From Pristionchus mayeri (lineage: Eukaryota; Nematoda; Chromadorea; Rhabditida; Neodiplogasteridae): 64,000 nucleotides of DNA. Shown here in pieces: positions 59,380 through 64,000 of this stretch. The translations under genes and the position numbers were made by a program. The notes beneath the pieces were generated by a model, which was given only the letters and a program-made list of their open reading frames with translations, did no database searches and was not told the DNA's origin. The first letter of the stretch is position 1; each line of letters starts with the position of its first letter. The stretch spans positions 31,878,758 through 31,942,757 of the forward strand of contig BTRK01000001.1 of assembly GCA_036245805.1 (NCBI GenBank), written 5' to 3'.

Positions 59380-59450
59380 GTCGGGAGACGAACCACCACC
59401 ATTCGGGTTCCGGCTCACCTAACAACCACTTCACCATCGAGTCGGTTGGG
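59380..59450 (-). repeat. Degenerate tRNA-like sequence (tRNA relic or SINE head)
   Basis: On the minus strand TGGTGAAGTGG (59,426-59,436) fits the polymerase III box A, and GGTTCGTCTCC (59,384-59,394) fits box B with one mismatch. They are spaced about 42 bp apart, as in tRNA genes. The T-arm and acceptor stems do not pair well, so this is unlikely to be a working tRNA. No long tail or paired repeat marks it as a complete SINE. Confidence 0.4.
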
Positions 59451-59690
59451 AACGGATGACTAGAAATGAGTGATGAGTTTAATCAAAATCAGAAAATGCT
59501 AATTATCTTAATTACTAGATCGAAAGGGCAACTTTGCAAAACGGTTTTGTGACTCTCTTGGGGGTACGTATCCACCATAAAAATTGGAAGGCGATTGGGG
59601 ATATGTGTCCTCCGGTCAGTCCCATGTAAGATCAGCCGCTTAACAATATTCTGCGGATTTTGCTCATGCTTGGGTTGCTACCTAAGGTAC

Positions 59691-59804
59691 CTCAAGGTCC
59701 CATCTCCATCTGAGGGCGAACGAGAGACGCTCCGCAGTGAGAGGCTCGTCCGTTTGGAACTGCCAGCACTTGTCCCACTTCGACGCTGGATCATCGATTT
59801 CCGT
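59691..59804 (-). CDS. Candidate minus-strand internal exon, unknown protein
   Basis: The minus strand is open for 38 codons between a good acceptor (TTTGCATTGCAG) and a donor-like GAG|GTACCT. Codons mostly end in G or C, unlike the surrounding AT-rich DNA. The peptide begins TEIDDPASKWDK, is tryptophan-rich and acidic, and matches no family I recognise. If the donor is not used the frame ends two codons later (stop near 59,682), so it could be a terminal exon. A plus-strand frame overlaps it and cannot be excluded. No partner exons are certain; a phase-compatible minus-strand frame exists at 60,331-60,420. Confidence 0.35.
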
Positions 59805-59921
59805 CTGCAATGCAAATAATATCGTAATTATAATACTAAAATCACTTTTGATCTAGAGATGACTTGGCAAGAAATGACTCTTTTAATTCTGTGTGCAATC
59901 TCATTTGATTGAGCTTTGAGT

Positions 59922-60025
59922 GCGCAGAAGGCACTAGGTCGGAAGAGAAGTATGACGTCATGCCTCCTTGCATACCAAGGGCGGTATGACGTCATAGTTC
60001 TCATCCGGCCTAGTGCCGCGCAGAA
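59922..60025. mobile_element. Small inverted-repeat element with 8-bp target duplication
   Basis: The element at 59,930-60,017 (88 bp) is flanked on both sides by the direct repeat GCGCAGAA (59,922-59,929 and 60,018-60,025). Its ends are inverted: GGCACTAGGTCGG at the left and a near-complement at the right, with arms of about 31 bp that differ at only a few positions. Each arm carries the palindrome ATGACGTCAT. Terminal inverted repeats with an 8-bp duplication suggest a non-autonomous hAT-type MITE, though other 8-bp superfamilies (Merlin, P) fit too. It has no coding capacity. Confidence 0.8.
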
Positions 60026-60528
60026 TGAAGAGTCATTTCAGAAGAAGCCATCCCTTATTTTATCCTCCCTTCTTTTTTTCGCTGTATTTCAGTGTTGTCT
60101 AAAATTTAACGAGTAGAATAAATTTTCTTCGTTAGATGTTGAATCGCACCCACGCAATCGACTTAATAATGTTAATTAGCAGTTCTGGCGATGAGAATGA
60201 AGCGAATGAAATACAGAAAAATAGGAAGTTGGAAAATTAGGAAGTTCCTTTTCGAAAAACAAATATTTTTAAAATGTTTCATCATCTAAACTCCGTTGTT
60301 AATGCTTGATTTTTATTTATTGAAGAGCAAATATCAGCACCGAGCCCGCCGTATCGAGTTCGAGGAGTGAAGATCCGATGCAGCTCAGCAGCCTGTTGTC
60401 GACTGTAGAAGCTCAGTTAGCTGTACTCCTGTGATATCTCAAAATCTTCAGAAATTTCATAACTTTCCTTTCAGAACATGTGAAAGTCCTTGACAGCCGC
60501 CGCTAATCGACTATCCATTGTTTCACAG
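60026..60528. other. AT-rich intergenic stretch with one GC-rich pocket
   Basis: Most of this span is AT-rich with no supportable gene. A GC-richer pocket at about 60,318-60,420 looks exonic. On the plus strand a frame follows AATATCAG and runs about 30 codons (peptide around EDPMQLSSLLSTVEAQLA). On the minus strand a frame of similar length exists. I cannot decide the strand. A TTTCAG acceptor-like site at 60,469-60,474 and TTTCACAG at 60,521-60,528 lie just upstream of the CDIN1-like exon. Confidence 0.4.
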
Positions 60529-60796
60529 AGGATGATCGAACTTGTAAACAAATTTAACTGCTGCCCAGTAGAACTTGCAAAACTGATACTCGGCTGTTAC
60601 CGTGTAGGTGGTATTTCCGGGAAAATCATTGTAAAAGAGGGTGTTAAAAATGTGAAAAAGTAAAGATTTACCAAGGTGTTGAAATGTGGAAAAGATAAAG
60701 ATTCAGCCAAAACAAGGAATTTTACAGCCATGCTGAGATACCTACGCTAGTTGATGCATTTCTGTTGTCCAAAGTGCTTTTAAAAAATGTTGCCAA
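60529..60796 (+). CDS. CDIN1/C15orf41-like exon pair, probably a gene fragment
   Basis: The first frame follows TTTCACAG and reads R-M-I-E-L-V-N-K-F-N, then C-C-P-V-E-L-A-K-L-I-L-G-C-Y. From memory of the family, this resembles the segment of CDIN1 (C15orf41, a predicted archaeal-Holliday-junction-resolvase-like nuclease) that ends in A-R-L-I-L-E-R-F. A donor at 60,660 (GTAAAG) and an acceptor TTTTACAG ending at 60,727 give an intron of 68 bp. In matching phase the next exon (60,728-60,796) reads I-P-T-L-V-D-A-F-L-L-S-K-V, like the following segment of CDIN1. A second possible acceptor (ATTCAG, 60,706) would give a 47-bp intron. The C-terminal nuclease domain is not found downstream. The next frame stops within five codons if the 30-bp gap to TTTCAG is spliced, so this is probably a truncated relic. 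Confidence 0.4.
60641..60706 (+). repeat. Imperfect direct repeat across an exon-intron junction
   Basis: Two copies of about 30 bp start at 60,641 and 60,676 (period 35). Both run GTGTTRAAA, then TGTGRAAAAG, then TAAAGATT. The first copy spans the candidate exon end and donor. The second lies inside the candidate intron and ends at a possible acceptor (ATTCAG). Confidence 0.6.
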
Positions 60797-61056
60797 GTAA
60801 AAACATCAATAAATCATAACTTTCAGGTCTCAAATATAATAATGAGCATATTTTGCATACGATTCATCAATGCATATCTCGTCTCACTCTCTCTCATTTC
60901 TACCCCTGCGCTTCTCAATGGGTGGTCGATTCTCGCTCCGGCGCTCCTTCCTCGTCCATCTGTTTGTTCTCTTCTTTGCGAACCCATCATATTATCGATT
61001 GAAGCTATTGGATTTTCCCCGTCCTCGTGCTTCTATGGGGTCTCGCTGCCCGAGCG
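60797..61056. promoter_or_regulatory. Presumed upstream region of the F-box gene
   Basis: No exon is supported here. The stretch has a pyrimidine-rich block (about 60,880-60,960, with CTCTCTCTCATTTCT) and no clear TATA box. Two short plus-strand frames exist, but neither is in phase with the first F-box exon through the 71-bp intron. It is the natural place for the promoter and 5' leader, inferred only from position. Confidence 0.3.
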
Positions 61057-63418
61057 ATGAGACATGTGCTGGAAATTCCAGAGCCGGTAAATTCCCTTCT
61101 ATCCGTCCCTAAATTGGCTGTGTTCACCCGCGATTCTTATTAACCACTCGATTCCAGTCCATCCTCGACCTCACCGACGATTGTCTGCTGTCGATCTTCG
61201 ATCGACTCGACTTCATCGCGCGCATCCGCCTCTCCTCCGTGAACAGGAGACTGCGGGAACTCGAACAACGAGCCATCGGCTTACAGGGGAGAAGACCGGA
61301 GTCATTCATGGACATACAGGCAAGTCGAATTTACGAAAACTCTCGATGCACTTTGCTAATTTCTCACAAGTCTTGCATATAAAAATAAAATGTCTTCTGA
61401 TTATAGTGTAAAGTAAGCGTCTCCCTCACTTTAAGGAGAGTTATAACGTGGCCAATGGTCACTGACCTTGAATAGCCAGCTCTATGAAGCAAGTGGTATG
61501 CTTCAGATTGGCCAGGAAACGGCTGAGTTGAATTGGAGACGAGATCGGAGAGGTCATGGGATGAAGTGGGGAGGGCCGACAGGCGTGTTCCCGCTCGCTG
61601 CTGCTAAGAGGATCTTCACGCGATATGTAAAAACAGTCTACGCATCGCGTTTGGAGACATTATACGTGGTAATTTCGCCGCGTTCTAGTCTTCTAGGAAC
61701 GCGATTTTTTCGCTCTTTTTATGTCAGAATAGGGAAACGAGCATATAGGAAACGAATAGCTGAAATTAGTGCACAATTTCAGGATATCACTTCCCCCTCG
61801 GCTATAGCTGGTTCAACTAGTCATCGCCATTCGTCATATTCGAGCTCACCACCTGACTTGAGCTCGAATATGACGAATGGCGATGACGCTGCTGCTAAGA
61901 GGATCTTCACGCGATATGTAAAAACAGTCTACGCATCGCGTTTGGAGACATTATACGTGGTAATTTCGCCGCGTTCTAGTCTTCTAGGAACGCGATTTTT
62001 TCGCTCTTTTTATGTCAGAATAGGGAAACGAGCATATAGGAAACGAATAGCTGAAATTAGTGCACAATTTCAGGATATCACTTCCCCCTCGGCTATAGCT
62101 GGTTCAACTAGTCATCGCCATTCGTCATATTCGAGCTCACCACCTGACTTTCACTGCGGAGGTTTGTATTTTGCTTTTTGTTTTTGTTTGGGTTTCTATT
62201 TTTTTGTTTTTGTAATGGCGTTTTTGAGGGCAACGTCCTTTTGATGTTAAACAAATGCACATCATTTCTACATGCAAATTCAAGTACTAGATGGCTGGAC
62301 ATAATGCCCTGTTTGTTTTCACGAAATGGAAATGAGAACTACTTGAATTCCCGCAATTGCGGATCTCCGTTCTCCGTGGAGATGTACACTTGAAATTTGC
62401 TCTATAAGGTTCAGAGGGTCGGAAAATCTTATAAACGGAGAATTCAAATAATTCTCATTTCCACGTCCTTTTTCCTGAGAATTAACGACACATAAATCTA
62501 AAGTAATGTTAAAACAAACTGCTCCAAATTCAGACAACGTGCGATGAATTGCGCCGAGTGATCTTTGATAATCTCGTCATGTTTCTCACTCTCAACAAGA
62601 AGTGCCAACTGAATATTGAGGAAGTGCAGAGATGGGCGACTTGGGGCCTAGTGACGTCACTCACATGGGTACGTTACGGGAACATTCGCCTAACATGCCA
62701 TCTCTATGAAGAATTTTGTGAAATTTATTTTCTTTGAGCTAGACGTGATTGATGAGATGAGATGTTTCTTAAAGACTACCTGGAGACGAAAGTATCTTTA
62801 TAGGGACACTATGACGTCATGCTGCATTTGATATATCAATGGCAGCATGACGTAATTGTTCACATCCGACCTAGTACATTAAAGGAGGACTGTAGGCAAA
62901 GTTCAACTTTGGGCCCTTTCATAACCATGGCCAAGCTCCTCTTAACGACTAAAGGCTCCAAAAAATTACATTCATATCTCTACTCTTAACAGAGTTATGA
63001 TTAGTTGGCTGAGTGCCATGGACGCTTGATGGGCCAGGGAAGTGCGCGAATTCAAATATCTTGAAGTTTTGTCAAAAACTGGTTTGGATCGAACTCGCAA
63101 CCTCCCGATTACGTGACTGCTGCTCTACCATTGAGCTATCCTTCCGATGTCTGGCCACTTCCTAGCTCGCGCTATGATCTTTGGAGGGTGGAACCACGCT
63201 TCTATCGAGGTGGCTACTTTGCCGAGAGTCCTCCTTTAAAGGTCGGACACCGATCTTGCGCACATCTCGAGTTCTGGACCTGGGATCTCACTGAGTCGGC
63301 CCTTGATCTGCTTGAGCAACTTGCGAAGGAGATCTTGGGCATCAACAATGCCAGGTTTCCGACTGCGCCGTCGATTGAGCAGCTAATCAATCTCCGGACC
63401 ACGATCAAGCATAAGAAG
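61057..63418 (+). CDS. Split gene encoding an F-box protein (3' end not seen)
   Basis: Proposed exons are 61,057-61,086 (10 codons, ATG start), 61,158-61,319 (54), 62,534-62,668 (45) and 63,242-63,418 (59), all in phase 0. The first intron is 71 bp (G|GTAAAT to ATTCCAG). The join reads M-R-H-V-L-E-I-P-E-P then S-I-L-D-L-T-D-D-C-L-L-S-I-F-D-R-L-D. That and the following R-I-R-L-S-S-V-N-R-R-L form a typical N-terminal F-box (residues about 10-48), which in this family binds SKP1 within an SCF ubiquitin ligase. The second intron would use a GC donor (CAG|GCAAGT) and an AATTCAG acceptor. The third uses TGG|GTACGT and a TTTAAAG acceptor abutting a transposon end. The later exons give acidic and hydrophobic sequence of no family I recognise. 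A donor AAG|GTCAGA ends exon 4; later exons lie beyond the mariner or outside the window. The exons are GC-rich and their introns AT-rich. The F-box exon pair is firm, the distal exons less so. Confidence 0.6.
61596..62150 (+). repeat. 291-bp-period tandem duplication within an intron
   Basis: Two 264-bp copies (61,596-61,859 and 61,887-62,150) appear identical. They are joined by a 27-bp linker that is the reverse complement of a sequence near the end of copy one. The period is a multiple of three, so a 258-codon open stretch (61,468-62,244) runs through both copies. That frame opens with TTG and has no recognised domain, so I treat it as intronic. The near-zero divergence means a recent event or an assembly error. 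Confidence 0.9.
61820..61887. repeat. Perfect 28-bp hairpin at the duplication junction
   Basis: The left arm 61,820-61,847 and right arm 61,860-61,887 are exact reverse complements over 28 bp, with a 12-bp loop (ACCACCTGACTT). The right arm is the linker between the two 264-bp copies plus one overlapping base. Only the left-arm sequence recurs after copy two (62,111-62,138), without a right arm. The inverted piece was therefore added at the junction. Confidence 0.95.
62166..62212 (+). repeat. T-rich simple-sequence tract
   Basis: A run of TTTTTG-like units (TTTGCTTTTTG, TTTTTGTTTG, TTTTTTTGTTTTTG) lies in the large intron. It may be a degenerate microsatellite. I see no function for it beyond intronic sequence. 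Confidence 0.7.
62327..62463. mobile_element. Inverted-repeat element of 137 bp in the intron
   Basis: The ends are inverted repeats of about 25 bp: TGGAAATGAGAACTACTTG at the left and a right end whose complement reads TGGAAATGAGAATTATTTG, with a few transitions between them. The centre holds CGCAATTGCG and TCTCCGTTCTCCGTGGAGA, also palindromic. No coding capacity and no clear target duplication are visible, so the superfamily is unassigned. Confidence 0.65.
62804..62876. mobile_element. Second, degenerate relative of the TGACGTCA inverted-repeat element
   Basis: Arms 62,811-62,825 (ATGACGTCATGCTGC) and 62,842-62,856 are inverted with one mismatch around a GATATATC centre. The right flank CACATCCGACCTAGTAC resembles the outer end of the element at 59,930-60,017 (CTCATCCGGCCTAGTGCC). 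The left outer end has decayed. The shared ACTATGACGTCAT core indicates a common family. Confidence 0.6.
62883..63235. mobile_element. TTAA-flanked inverted-repeat element (non-autonomous transposon)
   Basis: TTAA occurs immediately outside both ends (62,879-62,882 and 63,236-63,239). The termini are inverted repeats: AGGAGGACTGTAGGCAAAG at the left and, complemented, AGGAGGACTCTCGGCAAAG at the right, with two mismatches in 19. A TTAA duplication is typical of piggyBac- and Kolobok-type elements, but the terminal bases do not let me choose. The 353-bp interior has no transposase. It contains a tRNA-like sequence in reverse orientation. Its right TTAA merges with the proposed splice acceptor of F-box exon 4. 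Confidence 0.8.
63080..63146 (-). repeat. Degenerate tRNA-like sequence inside the TTAA element
   Basis: On the minus strand TAGCTCAATGG (63,128-63,138) is a full box A within a pairing D-arm (GCTC...GAGC). GAGTTCGATCC (63,086-63,096) resembles box B, at tRNA-like spacing. The T-stem and acceptor stem do not pair. I read it as a captured or decayed tRNA and not a working gene. Confidence 0.5.
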
Positions 63419-63455
63419 GTCAGAGAGACATTCATAGTCGATTGCACGTATTATA

Positions 63456-64000
63456 TTGGGGTGTCCGGAAAGTTCGTATAATGCTTCGGAAAAAAGTCAG
63501 TTCGCGATCAAATGCAGTGATTGCGCAATCTGTTTGTCAACAATGTATTGCATCATTCTGACGTTGAGTAGTGAGAGGATTTAATCAGTCTCCTAGTTGC
63601 TACATTGATTCTTGTGATGAACTCCCATCTCTACCTCCGAGCAGTCTTACTTCATTACTACCGTCTTGGCCGATCCGTGAAGGAGGCCCACTCTGCCCTG
63701 GACCAGTCGGAAGGAGCTGACGCCCCCTCCATAACCTTCTGCTATAAGTGGTTCTCCCGCTTCAAGAAAGGGGAGTTTGGTCTCGATGATCAACCCCGCT
63801 CTGGACGCCCTCCCTCCCTCGATCAGCCTCTCGTTCTCCGCACACTGAAGCGCAAGCCCATGGCCAGTGTGCGTGAATTGAAGAAGGATACTGGTACTCC
63901 CAGATCAACGGTGTCCGATATCCTCTATCGATCTGGGAAGAAGCCGAAACTCCCACAAGTGATTCCCCATGACCTCTCCCCCGAACAGCTGAAAAATCGT
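63456..64000 (+). mobile_element. Mariner element, 5' part (continues beyond the window)
   Basis: A TA at 63,454-63,455 precedes TTGGGGTGTCCGGAAAGTTC, which has the look of a mariner terminal repeat (G-G-T-G-T-C-C then AAAGT). About 160 bp of leader leads to the transposase start. The element sits about 35 bp after the last proposed F-box exon, in the presumed intron or just downstream. The right end is outside the window, so intactness cannot be judged. Confidence 0.75.
63617..64000 (+). CDS. Mariner transposase, N-terminal 128 codons (cut by window end)
   Basis: The frame opens at ATG 63,617 (M-N-S-H-L-Y-L-R-A-V) and stays open to the last base. It shows the mariner DNA-binding region in order: a first helix-turn-helix (residues about 5-55, with Y-K-W-F-S-R-F-K-K-G-E-F), the P-R-S-G-R-P linker (about 62-67), a second helix-turn-helix (about 80-105, A-S-V-R-E-L-K-K), and the P-H-D-L-S-P-E-Q-L motif (about 117-125), the counterpart of the W-V-P-H-E-L motif. 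Family members are about 340-350 residues long, so the DDD catalytic domain lies outside the window. It cuts and pastes its own element at TA sites. No stop or frameshift is seen so far. Confidence 0.9.
   Translation, partial: MNSHLYLRAVLLHYYRLGRSVKEAHSALDQSEGADAPSITFCYKWFSRFKKGEFGLDDQPRSGRPPSLDQPLVLRTLKRKPMASVRELKKDTGTPRSTVSDILYRSGKKPKLPQVIPHDLSPEQLKNR

Larger units (their letters stand above)
59324..59921. other. Intergenic DNA between LINE and first small inverted-repeat element
   Basis: This is unique, moderately AT-rich sequence. It holds a degenerate tRNA-like sequence (about 59,380-59,450) and one minus-strand exon candidate (59,691-59,804), both listed separately. Outside these I see no reading frame, repeat or regulatory motif that I can support. 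The short plus-strand frame across 59,595-59,819 overlaps the minus-strand exon candidate and is the less likely of the two. Confidence 0.6.

Noticed and set aside
60842..61112. Two 72- and 80-codon plus-strand frames upstream of the F-box
   Set aside because: Neither is in phase with the F-box exon through the 71-bp intron, and they overlap each other. The short ATG exon at 61,057 fits the phase.
61468..62244. 258-codon open frame
   Set aside because: It opens with TTG, is doubled by the 291-bp duplication, has no domain I recognise, and lies between F-box exons. Better read as intron.
63113..63481. 122-codon open frame as an intact gene
   Set aside because: Its first third lies in the TTAA transposon and its end runs past a donor into the mariner terminal repeat. 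Only 63,242-63,418 is kept, as an F-box gene exon.
63762..63956. Minus-strand 64-codon frame
   Set aside because: It is a shadow of the mariner transposase frame.

Overview
The window is eukaryotic, most likely from a nematode. The non-repeat right end carries short introns (71 bp, possibly 68 bp), an F-box gene, a mariner transposase, an RTE-like LINE tail and several small inverted-repeat elements. The species cannot be named from sequence alone. There are no bacterial features such as operons, Shine-Dalgarno sites or CRISPR arrays.

About 58.5 kb of the 64 kb (1-56,348 and 56,646-58,786) is one satellite. Its base unit is the 10-mer CAATCATCGG, interspersed with an 11-bp form (CAACTCATCGG) and a small set of point variants (first base T or A, CAAAAATCGG, CGAAAATCGG, CAAACATCGG, CAATCCTCGG, CAATCATCCG and others). 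The array runs off the left edge. Variant order forms a barcode that exposes nested higher-order duplications: a block of about 4.2 kb repeated at 5.6-5.7 kb offset (4.3-8.6 and 10.05-14.2 kb), a 1,380-bp dimer (15.4-18.2 kb), and families of about 1.25, 0.87, 1.08, 1.08/1.01 and 1.24 kb further right. The long open frames in the array are by-products of a stop-free 10-mer.

The right edge of the array is built on a decayed LINE reverse-transcriptase tail. The tail occurs twice (56,349-56,645 and from 58,787) because the array-LINE junction was duplicated with a 2,438-bp period. Both copies share a 32-bp minisatellite and the same nonsense codon.

From 59.3 kb the sequence is ordinary intergenic and genic DNA. 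It holds two degenerate tRNA-like sequences, an 88-bp inverted-repeat element with an 8-bp target duplication, exon-like pockets (one minus-strand, one resembling CDIN1/C15orf41) and a split F-box gene (exons at 61,057, 61,158, 62,534 and 63,242). The introns of that gene are loaded with a hairpin-linked 291-bp duplication, two small inverted-repeat elements and a TTAA-flanked element with a tRNA-like sequence inside. A mariner element starts at about 63,456 and is cut by the window end.

No multi-gene system is visible. The most unusual object is the satellite: unit lengths of 10 and 11 bp mix to an average close to the DNA helical repeat, and a fixed spacing module recurs across it.
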